A stretch of 64,000 nucleotides of DNA from Tunturibacter empetritectus (lineage in GTDB: Bacteria; Acidobacteriota; Terriglobia; Terriglobales; Acidobacteriaceae), in assembly GCF_040358985.1 (NCBI RefSeq), contig NZ_CP132932.1:1860001-1924000 (forward strand), written 5' to 3'. This document shows positions 27,936 to 38,609 of this stretch, piece by piece (the stretch's first letter is position 1; every line of letters begins with the position of its first letter). Position numbers and translations under genes: made by a program. A model generated the notes under the pieces. The model worked only from the letters and a program-made list of their open reading frames with translations. It was not told the origin of the DNA and did no database searches.

Positions 27936-30900
27936 ATGTCGGAAAATGTTCTCACCATTCGGGAGGTTGCTGACCTCCTGAAAATCAACGAGAAAACGGT
28001 CTACAAGCTGGCCGCCGCCGCGAAGATACCAGGCGTGAAGGTTGGCGGATCGTGGCGATTCGACCGCACGACGCTTTCGGCATGGCTCAAGACCAAAACT
28101 ACTGCCGACTTATCCTCGTCCAGCGACGATGCGGATATCGAGCCGGAGCAGCTCGCAATCAGCGCCCACTATTCCCCCCAGCAGGGAACATTTTTCGCCC
28201 ACCGCATCACGCTGGAGGGTACAGGCGAGGACGCGCTCGCCCAATCGCTCTCGACTGCGCGCGTGGATATGAACCCGCATCAGGTGGACGCCGCTCTCTT
28301 CGCGCTCGCCTCACCACTCACCAAGGGAGTTCTGCTTGCCGATGAAGTCGGCCTTGGCAAAACCATCGAGGCGAGTCTCGTGATTGCGCAGCGTTGGGCC
28401 GAACGCAAGCGCCGCATCCTGCTTGTTGTGCCCGCGTCGCTACGCAAACAGTGGAGCCAGGAGCTTTACGACAAGTTCTCTCTTCCCTCCGTGATTGTCG
28501 AACGCAATAGCTATAACGACTTGCGCAAAAAAGGTATTGCCCGTCCCTTCGAGCACGTTGACCGCGTCGTGATCACGTCCTACGAATTCGCAGCGCTCAA
28601 GGCAGACGAAGTTCGCGCAGGTCAATGGGACTTGGTGATCTTTGACGAAGCACACCGTCTCCGCAACGTCTACAAGAACGACGGTGCATCGCGCGCGAAG
28701 CGCCTGAGCGATGCGACACGTCCATTCTTCAAGATTCTGTTGACAGCCACTCCTTTACAGAACTCTTTGATGGAACTCTACGGCCTCGTCTCCGTAATCG
28801 ACGAGCGTCACTTCGGCGACGAGGAATCTTTCCGCAGCCAGTACGTTGCGGGGCCGGGTGCACGAAACGGTCATATATTCCTTCGAAAGCGGCTGGAGCC
28901 GATCTGTAAGCGCACATTGCGTCGCCAAGTCCAGCAGGCGGGCCTGATTCGGTACACCGAACGCAGTCCGGTGACGATGGAATATGCGCCCTCGCAGAAC
29001 GAGCTGAAACTCTACGCCGATGTTTCCGCCTACCTCCAACGCCAAGACACGATTGCCTTCGGCAACAAGCCAAACCAACTCATCACGATGGTCGTGCGCA
29101 AAATACTCGGCTCATCAACCTTCGCCATCGCCGATACGCTTAAAAAGATCATTGACCGGCTCACGCAGATGGAACCGCCGACGGTAGAAACTATCGCCGA
29201 TTACGATGTGATCGAAGAGCAAGACGAGGAGCTTGAAGAAAGTGAGAGCGACGACGCTGAGGCACCCATTGACCTCGTCAAGCTCAAAGCCGAAATAGCC
29301 GAGCTTGAGGAATACCGCAAGCTTGCGCTTGCCATCGGCGAGAACGAGAAAGGCAATAAGCTCGTTAAGGCGCTTCCCGGCGTGCTTGATGAAATCGTCA
29401 AGAAGGGCGGCGAGCGCAAGGCCGTCATTTTCACCGAATCCGTCCGCACTCAGCGATACCTGGTACAGCTTCTCACTGACGAAGGCTATGCTGACGAAAT
29501 CGTTCTTCTCAACGGACAGAACAGCGATCCGCAGAGCAAAGTGATCTACCAGGATTGGCTGACACGGCACAAAGGCAGTGATGCCGTGTCAGGTTCGAAG
29601 ACGGCGGACATGAAGGCCGCCGTCGTCGAGGCGTTTCGCGACCGCAAGACCATCCTCATCGCGACGGAATCCGGCGCGGAGGGCATCAACCTTCAGTTCT
29701 GCTCGCTCCTGGTCAATTTTGACCTGCCCTGGAACCCCCAGCGCGTAGAGCAGCGCATCGGGCGGTGTCACCGGTACGGCCAGAAGATCGACGTGACCGT
29801 CGTCAACTTTCTCAACCTCAAGAACCATGCCGAACAGCGAATCCACCAGCTTCTCGATCAAAAATTTACCCTGTTCAAAGGCGTATTCGGCGCGAGCGAC
29901 GAGGTGCTCGGCGTTATCGAGCGCGGCGTCGATATCGAGCGCCGTATCTTTCAGATTGTGCAGAGCGCACGCACCGAAACCGAGATCGACGCCGAATTTG
30001 ACAAGCTCCAAGAGGACCTTCAGGAGCAGATCGACGAACAGATTCTCGACGCACGAAAGCGTCTTCTCGAATCCGTCGATGAAAAGGTGATCGACCGACT
30101 TAAGTCCCGCAAGGATGAGATCAAGAGCCAACTCTCGGATTTAGAAAAACAGCTTCTCTATGTCGCGCGGGCGGAACTACCCGACGCCCGCTTTCACGCA
30201 AACAACGAGCGCCGCTTCGACTATCGCGGCGACACCTATACAACTGAATGGCCGCTTGCCGACGAAAAGGGCTGGAAGTTTTTTCGCCTGCTTGAAGGCA
30301 CGCTGGCAACGGATGTCGTCAAGAGGGCAAAGGACCGCCAGTTCGACGCCACCTCCTGCCTTCGCTTCGACCTGTCTGCCTATCGCAATGGACGCCTCGC
30401 CGATGTCGAGCTGCTACGCGGCAAGGCCGGATGGGCGCGCGTTGCCAAACTCAATATAAAGACTCCTGCCCTTACACGTGAACACCTCGTCATTTCGGCA
30501 GTCGCAGATGATGGAAACACCGTTCATTCCGAAACCTTCGAGCGCCTGTTCCGGGTTCCGGCACACAACGAACCACCGGGAGGCACGCCGCCCGAGGACG
30601 CGCTGCAAAGCTGTGAAACCGGACGGCGCAAAGACCTGCTCGACGAGGCAGAAAAGCAGAACGCCGAGTGGCTTGATGTTGAAAGCGAAAACCTAGACCA
30701 CTACGCCGAGGACCTGGAGCGCGCCTTCGAGACGGAAATCAAGACAGCCGAAGCGGAGATTAAAGCAGCAAAGAAGGCCATGCGCGGCTCGACTCTTCCG
30801 ATGGCCGAAAAAGTTGCCGAGAAACGCCGGATCAGCTCCCTGGAAGGCAAACGCGACAAGTTGAAAGCGGAGTTCTTCGACCGGCGCGCAAAAATCCGAG

Positions 30901-30995
30901 CCGATGTCGAAGTCATGCTAGACAAGATTCAGGAGAGCCTGAAGCTCGAACCCTCTTTGACCCCACTCTTTACAATCCGGTGGGAGGTGTTATGA
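27936..30995 (+). CDS. SNF2-family helicase with N-terminal excisionase-type HTH
   Basis: A 1,019-residue DNA translocase. Residues about 4-52 form an AlpA/excisionase-like winged helix (LTIREVADLLKINEKTVYKL...GGSWRF). The ATPase follows: motif I LADEVGLGKT (about 134-143), DEAH at 237-240 and motif III LTATPLQNS. The second RecA domain has ATESGAEGINLQ and QRIGRCHRYGQ. The last 250 residues are charged coiled coil. The layout resembles RapA/HepA-like helicases and defence SNF2 proteins such as DrmD. As first gene of the operon it probably supplies DNA translocation to the restriction module. Its stop overlaps the next small frame (ATGA). Confidence 0.88.
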   Translation: MSENVLTIREVADLLKINEKTVYKLAAAAKIPGVKVGGSWRFDRTTLSAWLKTKTTADLSSSSDDADIEPEQLAISAHYSPQQGTFFAHRITLEGTGEDALAQSLSTARVDMNPHQVDAALFALASPLTKGVLLADEVGLGKTIEASLVIAQRWAERKRRILLVVPASLRKQWSQELYDKFSLPSVIVERNSYNDLRKKGIARPFEHVDRVVITSYEFAALKADEVRAGQWDLVIFDEAHRLRNVYKNDGASRAKRLSDATRPFFKILLTATPLQNSLMELYGLVSVIDERHFGDEESFRSQYVAGPGARNGHIFLRKRLEPICKRTLRRQVQQAGLIRYTERSPVTMEYAPSQNELKLYADVSAYLQRQDTIAFGNKPNQLITMVVRKILGSSTFAIADTLKKIIDRLTQMEPPTVETIADYDVIEEQDEELEESESDDAEAPIDLVKLKAEIAELEEYRKLALAIGENEKGNKLVKALPGVLDEIVKKGGERKAVIFTESVRTQRYLVQLLTDEGYADEIVLLNGQNSDPQSKVIYQDWLTRHKGSDAVSGSKTADMKAAVVEAFRDRKTILIATESGAEGINLQFCSLLVNFDLPWNPQRVEQRIGRCHRYGQKIDVTVVNFLNLKNHAEQRIHQLLDQKFTLFKGVFGASDEVLGVIERGVDIERRIFQIVQSARTETEIDAEFDKLQEDLQEQIDEQILDARKRLLESVDEKVIDRLKSRKDEIKSQLSDLEKQLLYVARAELPDARFHANNERRFDYRGDTYTTEWPLADEKGWKFFRLLEGTLATDVVKRAKDRQFDATSCLRFDLSAYRNGRLADVELLRGKAGWARVAKLNIKTPALTREHLVISAVADDGNTVHSETFERLFRVPAHNEPPGGTPPEDALQSCETGRRKDLLDEAEKQNAEWLDVESENLDHYAEDLERAFETEIKTAEAEIKAAKKAMRGSTLPMAEKVAEKRRISSLEGKRDKLKAEFFDRRAKIRADVEVMLDKIQESLKLEPSLTPLFTIRWEVL

Positions 30996-31045
30996 GCATG
31001 AATTTGCTTTATTCAACTACAAAGCATGACGGAGCCGCCATTTGA
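30992..31045 (+). CDS. possible 17-residue coupling peptide
   Basis: A 17-codon frame starting at the ATGA overlap with the helicase stop and ending at a TTGA overlap with the methyltransferase start. The GGAGGTG just upstream is a good ribosome site for it. It may exist mainly to carry ribosomes across the 46-base gap. Whether the peptide has its own role is unknown. Confidence 0.35.
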   Translation: MSMNLLYSTTKHDGAAI

Positions 31046-32730
31046 GCAACCGCAAGCAACGCCTCGAACTTACATGGATAGGCAAAGACGAACGCCCACG
31101 CCTTGAGCCGCGCGTCCTCCTTGAGGATTCGGATAAGTCGTACCACGCGAAGGCCCGCGTCACCGGCCACGACATCTTTGACAATCTACTGATCTTTGGC
31201 GACAACTTGCTCGCACTGAAGGCCCTGGAGCAGGAATTCGCTGGCAAGGTCAAGTGTGTTTTTATTGATCCTCCATATAACACGGGGTCGGCTTTTACCC
31301 ATTACGACGATGGCGTTGAACACTCCATTTGGCTCTCACTAATGCGTGACCGTTTGGAGCTGATTAAACGCCTACTTTCGGAAGATGGCTCGATTTGGAT
31401 CACAATTGATGACAATGAGGCTCACTATCTCAAGGTGCTTTGCGATGAAATCTTTGGGAGGTCATGCTTCGTAACCTCCATAATCTGGGAAAAGGCTGAC
31501 TCTCCCAGGAATTCCGCGCGCCAGTTTTCAAATGACCACGACTACATCCTCGTGTTTTCGAAGAATCCAGATTGGAGTCCTCAGCGACTGCCCAGAACTG
31601 AAGAGTCTGATTCGATCTATTCCAATCCGGACGATGACCCGCGTGGCGTGTGGCTCCCCGGTGATCCATATGCCAATAAGCCCTACTCCAAGGGGCTATA
31701 TACGATGAAGGGGCCGACCGGAAGAGAGTTTAAGCCACCACCAGGGCGCTTTTGGCGTGTCTCAGAAGAGAAGCTCCGCGAGTTAGACAGCGATGGGCGG
31801 GTTTGGTGGGGACCAACTGGAGAAGCTCGACCGAGTATCAAGCGCTATTTGAATGAGGTTTCTGATCTCGTACCTCGCACTCTCTGGCACAAGCAAGATG
31901 TAGGAAGCAATCGCACTTCAAAGAATGAAATGCGCGCACTCTTTCCGGGCGATGAATCCTTCACGACTCCTAAACCCGAGAAACTTTTAGAGCGCCTGCT
32001 GCGGATCGCCACTCAAACTGGTGATGTTGTCCTGGACTCCTTCGCCGGATCAGGCACAACAGGCGCTGTCGCTCAGAAGATGGGCCGTCGTTGGATCATG
32101 ATCGAGCTGGGAAATCATTGCCACACTCACATCATTCCGTGCCTTAAGAAGGTCATTGACGGAGAAGATTCAGGCGGCGTAACTGATGTGACCGCATGGA
32201 AAGGTGGAGGGGGCTTTCGTTATTATCGTCTCGCGCCTTCGCTCCTTGAAAAAGATGAGTGGGGGAATTGGGTTATCTCGAAGGAATTTGATGCGGCGAA
32301 GCTCTCCCAGGCCGTGTGCAAGCTCATGGGTTTCGTCTATCAGCCGGACGAAACGTGTTATTGGATACAAGGTCGCTCGTCCGAGACGGATTTCATTTAC
32401 GTCACAACACAGAACTTAACCCACCAACAACTCGCCGCCATTTCGGAGGAAGTCGGGGAGGAGCGCACGTTGCTCGTCTGTTGCAAGGCGTTCCGCGCCA
32501 ACGCTGACGCATTTCCCAACCTCACCATCAAGAAAATTCCGCAGGCCGTGCTCCGCAAATGCGAGTGGAGCCATGACGATTACAGCCTCAACGTCGCCAA
32601 TCTGCCGCAAGCGCCTCGTGATACGGAGACCCCGGACAATGCCTTTCTGACAGGCAAAGCGCACAAGAAGCGCAGCAATGGCAAAGATGCGTTGCAGAAC
32701 GACCTTTTCACCCAGGAGGTCGGTAAGTGA
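31042..32730 (+). CDS. type III-like DNA adenine methyltransferase (Mod)
   Basis: A 562-residue beta-class N6-adenine methyltransferase. The catalytic motif DPPYNTG (residues 76-82) precedes the SAM-binding motif DSFAGSGTTGAVA (about 332-344), the order found in type III Mod subunits. The region between would hold target recognition. It starts with TTG at 31042, overlapping the small frame upstream by four bases, with GGAG as ribosome site. Its stop overlaps the res start (GTGA). Mod modifies the recognition site and, with Res, forms the restriction complex. Recognition sequence unknown. Confidence 0.92.
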   Translation: MSNRKQRLELTWIGKDERPRLEPRVLLEDSDKSYHAKARVTGHDIFDNLLIFGDNLLALKALEQEFAGKVKCVFIDPPYNTGSAFTHYDDGVEHSIWLSLMRDRLELIKRLLSEDGSIWITIDDNEAHYLKVLCDEIFGRSCFVTSIIWEKADSPRNSARQFSNDHDYILVFSKNPDWSPQRLPRTEESDSIYSNPDDDPRGVWLPGDPYANKPYSKGLYTMKGPTGREFKPPPGRFWRVSEEKLRELDSDGRVWWGPTGEARPSIKRYLNEVSDLVPRTLWHKQDVGSNRTSKNEMRALFPGDESFTTPKPEKLLERLLRIATQTGDVVLDSFAGSGTTGAVAQKMGRRWIMIELGNHCHTHIIPCLKKVIDGEDSGGVTDVTAWKGGGGFRYYRLAPSLLEKDEWGNWVISKEFDAAKLSQAVCKLMGFVYQPDETCYWIQGRSSETDFIYVTTQNLTHQQLAAISEEVGEERTLLVCCKAFRANADAFPNLTIKKIPQAVLRKCEWSHDDYSLNVANLPQAPRDTETPDNAFLTGKAHKKRSNGKDALQNDLFTQEVGK

Positions 32731-35449
32731 GCGATCGCACTGTTCGTAACATCAGCCAACGGCTTTCCCTTCGTAAACCGCAGTCCGATTCCCTCGAAAT
32801 TCTCGCTGATGTCGCGAGCAGAATAGCGCTCTCCAAGAGTAGCGATACCACCGCCGCGCTCGCCGCCATCCAGGACTTCTATCCAAGCGTTGAAGACTTC
32901 GAGCGTGAGTTTACCTCGCTGTGCTTCGCATTGGCGACCGGCGTCGGCAAGACGCGCCTTATGGGCGCTTTCATTACCTATCTCTATCTCACGGGTAAGA
33001 GCCGCCATTTCTTTGTCCTCGCCCCGAACACGACCATTTACGAGAAGCTGATCTCCGACTTCTCTCCCGAAAGTCCTAAATACGTCTTCAAAGGAATTGC
33101 CGAGTTCGCAGCCAATCCGCCGCTCATCATCACCGGCGACAACTACGAAAGCGGTGTTGGGGTTCGATATGAGTCTGGTCGCTCAACAACCCTTTTCGAC
33201 TCGGACGTTCATATCAATATTTTCAACGTCGATAAGATCAACAAGGAAGAAAGCCCGCGCGGAAAGCCGCGCATGAAGCGCCTCCAAGAGACTATCGGCG
33301 AGAGTTATTACCAATACCTCTCTAAGCTGGACGACCTTGTGTTGCTGATGGACGAAGCCCATCGTTACCGCGCCAGTGCCGGGGCCACGGCCATAGACGG
33401 CCTAAAACCATTCTTGGCCTGGAGCTGACAGCCACGCCCAAGACCGTCGGCGCTCATCCGGTTCAATTCAAGAACGTTATTTACAGCTACACGCTCGGAC
33501 AGGCAATGGCCGACGGGTTCGTCAAAGAACCTGCCGTCGCCACCCGCAAAGATTTCGATCCGAGATCCGTGGGTGAGAAAGAGTTGGAGCGCATCAAGCT
33601 TGAAGATGCCGTCCACTATCACGATCATGTGGCCGTGGAGCTGGATCGCTATCACCGTACAACCGGCGCACCGAAGGTTACGCCCTTCATTCTCGTCGTT
33701 GCATCAGACACGACCGAAGCAAAGAGGCTGCGGGATTTCATCGAATCCGAAGACTTCTTTAAAGCTCGCTTCAAAGGCAAAGTCGCCGAAGTTCACTCCG
33801 CCCTCAGGGGTGAGGAGAGCGAACAAGCGACGGAGCGTCTTGTAGCACTGGAAAAGGATGGGCGCACCGAGATCGTCATTCACGTCAACAAACTTAAAGA
33901 AGGTTGGGACGTAACCAACCTCTACACCATCGTGCCACTGCGTGCTTCGGCGTCCGAAATCTTGACGGAACAGACATTGGGGCGTGGCTTGCGCCTCCCA
34001 TTCGGCAGGCGTGTGTCCAAGGGCGGTGATGATGAGTTCGCCGCCGTTGACCGGCTCACGGTCATCGCCCACGAGCGTTTTGACGACATCATTTCCAAAG
34101 CCCGTGAGCCCGGTTCCATCGTCATGAGGACGCTCGAAATCGGCGAGGGTGGCGACATCTCCCCGGCCGGATCAACACTCGTCACCGCGCCGTCCGTAGC
34201 GGAAATGATCGTGACCGGGGCGAAGCCTGAGATTCCCGGCTTCGTCCAGCCGGAGCGCTCCGGCTTTGCTCTGAACTCCGCACAGGAAGGCAAGGCCGCC
34301 GAAGTCACCCTTGAAGTCATCAAGCGTTACGAACGCAAGCTCGGGAGCGCCGAGGGCCTCCGTGACGAGGCCGTTCAAAAGCAAATTGCCGACGAGGTGC
34401 AGGAGCTTGTACGCCCAGTGCAGGGAACTCTTGAAGGCTTCATTGAAGCGCCGCGCATCGACGAGATCGTGAAGACCGTCGCGGACACCGTCGCCGACCG
34501 TACTATTTCGATTCCCCAAATCGTAGTTTTGCCGAAGAAGCTGGTCACGTTCACGTTCGAGGATTTCGACCTCGAAAACCTTTCGACCATCAATATGAGG
34601 CCGATTGAGGACGGCCTCATCATTGAAGACATTCGCACCCAAGCCCGCGTCTACCTTGCGCGTACGCTGGACGATCCTCGTGAGACCCGCGCAGAGGACT
34701 ATCTCGTACGCCACCTCATCGAGCGCAACGAGATCGACTACGACGCCCATGCCGCCTTGCTTTATAAACTCGCAGGACAGGTCGTCACGCGCGTAAAGTC
34801 TTACCTTGCGGACGACGCCGAGGTTGAAAACGTTCTGCTACGTCACGGACGCCAGCTTGCGGACTTCGTCTTAGCGCAGATGATGAACCACTACCGCGAA
34901 ACTCCGCTTGGCGAGAACGACTATGAGGTAACCGTCACGCGCGGATTCATGCTGCTCCAGGCGCAGGCTATGAACGTGCCGACGGGCCAGCGCGTGCGAG
35001 ATTTCAAGCAAGCTATCGCACCGTTATCCGAGACGCGTAAGCACGTCTTCGGCGGCTTTAAGAGGTGCTGTTACCCACTCCAGAAATTCGATACGGACCC
35101 GGAGCGGCGGCTCGCCGTCGTCATCGACGGCGACTCTTGCACGGAGAAGTGGATAAAGCCCGCGCGCAACCAGTTCCGCATCGACTACCGTTCCGGGGAA
35201 GCCTACGAACCTGATTTCGTCGTCGAGACAAAAACGAAAATGCTCATCTGCGAAGTGAAGGCGCAGAACGAACTCGATGACGCGGACGTGAAAGCCAAGG
35301 CCGCCGCCGCGACGAAGTGGTGTAAGACAGCGACGGAGTTCGCACCCGGCGGCGGCACTAAGCCGTGGGCCTATCTGCTCATCCCTGATGACCAGATCAG
35401 GGCCAATTCCACTCTGGACGGCTTGGTAGGGACGTTTGCTACAGCGTAA
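32727..35449 (+). pseudogene. type III-like restriction subunit (Res), frameshifted
   Basis: The ATP-dependent helicase/nuclease subunit. Fragment 1 (32727-33428) holds motif I ALATGVGKTRLM and the DEAH box LLMDEAHRYRA, then runs out of frame. The protein resumes in the -1 frame with LGLELTATPKT and continues to 35449. Helicase motif VI lies near EQTLGRGLRLPFG. A C-terminal PD-(D/E)xK nuclease site has YEPDFVV and ICEVKAQ. One missing base near 33401-33411 would restore LKPILGLELTATP. The GTG start overlaps the Mod stop. It is inactive if the deletion is real; a sequencing error or -1 slippage at A-AAA cannot be excluded. Confidence 0.85.
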
Positions 35450-35460
35450 GGGAGCGTCGG

Positions 35461-38400
35461 ATGACTGGCGAAGAGAATCACAACTCGGATTTCCGGCGGT
35501 TGATTGAGCGCCGCCGCAAGTTCATAGACGGGCTTGAGGCCAATCGGGGCGAGATCAATCTCGATATTTTCGAGGACTTTTACCCCGACCGCGCTCACTT
35601 CGTTTATGAGCTTCTCCAAAATGCCGAGGATGCAGGCGCGACGGAAGTTTCGTTCACTCTCATGGCCGACCGGGTCATCTGTGAACATGACGGGCGCATG
35701 TTCACCATCGAGGATGTCACGTCGATTACCGGCATCCATGACAGCACAAAGGCAAAATCAAAGGACAAGATTGGAAAATTCGGCGTCGGCTTCAAATCCG
35801 TGTTCGTCTACACGCAGGTCCCGGCCATTCTGTCCGGAGACTTCGCTTTTCAGATCGTCCAACAGGTTCTCCCGGAGCAGATTGCCAGCGATACGTCGCT
35901 CGGACACCGGACCCGGTTCGAGTTCCCATTCAACAATCCGAAGAAGCCGCCCCAAGAAGCCTACGCGGAAATCGGGGCGGGGCTGAACGGACTGGATGAA
36001 AAGACCCTCTTGTTCCTGTCCAACCTTCAATCGGTCAAGTGGCGGATCGGGACGGACGCCCCCGGAGAAGTCTTGCGCCACAAGCACTCGGACTTTCACT
36101 TTGAAGTCCTGAAACAAACAGACGGCAGGACGACCTCAAGCTCCCATTTCCTCAAGTTTGACCAGGCCGTTCCCGGCCTTGAGAAGCAATGTGTCGCAGT
36201 CGCCTTTCCATTGGACCTTCTTCCGGCCATGCCTCAGTTCGATCAGCGGAAACACCTGTCCGAGCAGATGAAGATTATTCCCGCAGAGCCGGGCAATGTG
36301 GCCGTGTTCTTCCCGGCGGTGAATGAAACGTCCGGCTTGAGATTCCATCTTCACGGCCCGTTTGTTCCGGCCATGAGCCGCGCCAGCATCAAAGATTCGG
36401 AAGCCAACACTCCGCTGTACGAGCAAATTGCGACGCTGGCCGCGCATACATTACATCGAATCAAGGAACTTGGCCTCTTGAGCACAGAGTTTCTTTCCGT
36501 GCTCCCGAATCCGCAGGACCAGATTTCGCCGCGCTACAAGGGCATCCGCGCGGCGATCATCGAGGAAATGAAATCCCAACCGCTGACGCCGACGTATGCA
36601 CGCGAACATGCGCCCGCGAACCGCCTTATTCAGGCAAGGGCCTCTCTCAAGGAACTACTTTCCGAAGACGACATTGAGTTTCTCGTAGATTACGACGACG
36701 CGACGCCCCTATGGGCCATCGGTGCGACGCAGAGAAGCAGCCGCATCGACAATTTTCTGACGGGATTGAGCATCCGCGATTGGGGACTTGACCGCCTCAT
36801 CGAAACCTTGCGCCAGAAAGCGCGCGAAGAAGATGGATTGTTCCCGACAAAGCCCGACGAGAAGTTTCTCTCCTGGCTCAAGTGCAAAGACCAATCTTGG
36901 ATGCAGGAGTTTTATGCGCTCATGTACGACGAGGTGAGCCTTAAGTCTTACCTCACATCGTGCGCCTTGCGGACGGGACTTTGAGCAGGGCCGACCGCGC
37001 TTTTTTCGCCACGGAAAATACAAGTGGCGACATACCCGTCGTGGACAAGGCCGTCTTCACGTCCGGCACAAGCAAGAAGCAACAGGACAGCGCCAAGAGC
37101 TTCTTGTCCCAGATAGGCGTGCGCGAAATCGGCAAAGCCGAAGAAATCGAAATCATCCTCAAGCGTCGCTACACCAAAGAATCGGAATTGCCCGATGACG
37201 CTACCTATCTTGACGACTTGAAGCGTTTTATCGCGCTCACCGAGGAGAAGCCGGATACGGCAACCATCTTCGGCGACTTCTACATCTTTCAGGCCGAAAA
37301 CGAGGCGTGGTATCGGCCAGTAGACACTTACCTCGACCAGCCCTACATGGATACTTGTCTGTCTGCCTATTACAAGGCGCTCAAGCAGGATCATGAGCCG
37401 GAAATGATTCATGCCCGCTACCGCGAGTGCGGGATCGAAGCCAAGCGGTTCGTCAAGTTCGCACAGGCCGCAGGTGTCAGGGCTCGGCTGGAAATCAAGG
37501 AAGACGGCTGTTCCAAAAACCCCGACCGGAATCATCTCTTTTCTGCTGGAGGTAGCTGGACGGCATATGGAATCAATCGGGACTATTTCATCCCCAAGCT
37601 CGACGAATTGCTCAAAACGCCATCTCTTGAACTCTCGCGGCTGATTTGGCGCACGCTTACGTCGCTCCCGGCTCATCCCGACTACTTACAGGCAATGTTC
37701 CGCAACAACTCAGCGCACAGTCCCCGCGTTGCAGACTCCCGGCTTGTTCACCAACTTCGGGCGGCGAGTTGGGTTCCGCAGAATGGAGGCGGGTTTGTCC
37801 GGCCCGCAGACGCATTACGGGAGTTGCTCCTGGAGGGGTTCCCATTCGATCCCGGGTTTCGGTGGCTCAAACCCGTCCAATTCGGCGAGACGGTGGTGCG
37901 GCAGTCTTCCCAAGCGCTTCAAAAGGACGAAGCCGCAAAGAGCCTCGGATTCGCAGATGCCGCCGCCGCAGAGCGCGCCCGGCGCTTCAACGATCTGCCG
38001 GAGTCTGAACAGGAGAAGATTCTTGCCGAGTATGAAAACAGCGGCAAGTCGGCTGTACCCGACCGCGATCTTGCCAGTCCCATACGCCGCGCCGACAACG
38101 TGAGCGAACAAGCTAATAAGGCTCCTGATAAGGAAAGTGAAATCCGCGAGCGTTCCGTCTCTATTGGTAGAGATGAGGTCAAAGAGCAGGCCGACACATA
38201 TCTGCGGGAGCATTACCGGAATGAAGACGGCGAGATGACGTGCCAGATATGCAAGGGACCGTTGCCCTTCAAGCTCGACGACGGCAGCGAATTCTTCGAA
38301 ACCGTCGAGTTCTTGCCGGGACTGAGGAAGCGTCACTTCCAGAACTATCTCGCGCTCTGCCCAAATCACTCGGCCATGTACCGCCACACAAACGGGGCGA

Positions 38401-38609
38401 GAGAAATCATCCGCGATATGGTCGAGAACCTCACTGGCAATGCACTTGCGGTCATTCTCGCGCAGAGAAACATAACCATATACCTCAGCACCATACACGT
38501 CATCGACCTAAAGGCAGTTTTAGCGGCGGAAGCAAAACTTCCTCCATTGGTTGGGCACGGGAACATGGACAATATTCAACAGGAAGCTCCGGGAGTGACG
38601 CAGGCTTGA
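35461..38609 (+). pseudogene. GHKL (Hsp90/sacsin-like) ATPase, frameshifted
   Basis: A protein of about 1,050 residues in two frames. The N-terminal ATPase of the Hsp90/sacsin type shows ELLQNAEDAGA (N54 box), DGRMF and GKFGVGFKSVF. The frame breaks near 36945-36954; adding one T would read KSLPHIVRLADG and join the second frame, which runs to 38609. The C-terminus has a probable zinc site, CQICKGP followed by ALCPNHSAMYRH, that resembles HNH-type fingers. The start ATG at 35461 has a GGGAGCG ribosome site. Proteins of this kind accompany restriction-like genes, but their mechanism is not known to me. Confidence 0.8.

Noticed and set aside
33380-33430. Programmed -1 frameshifting as the firm explanation of the split Res gene
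   Set aside because: The A-AAA run permits slippage, but no downstream stimulatory structure was found and a one-base deletion explains the data equally well.
27936-36984. DISARM system (SNF2 DrmD plus methyltransferase)
   Set aside because: No DrmA-like helicase, DrmB (DUF1998) or DrmC phospholipase-like gene is present; a type III-like Res and a GHKL ATPase are found instead.
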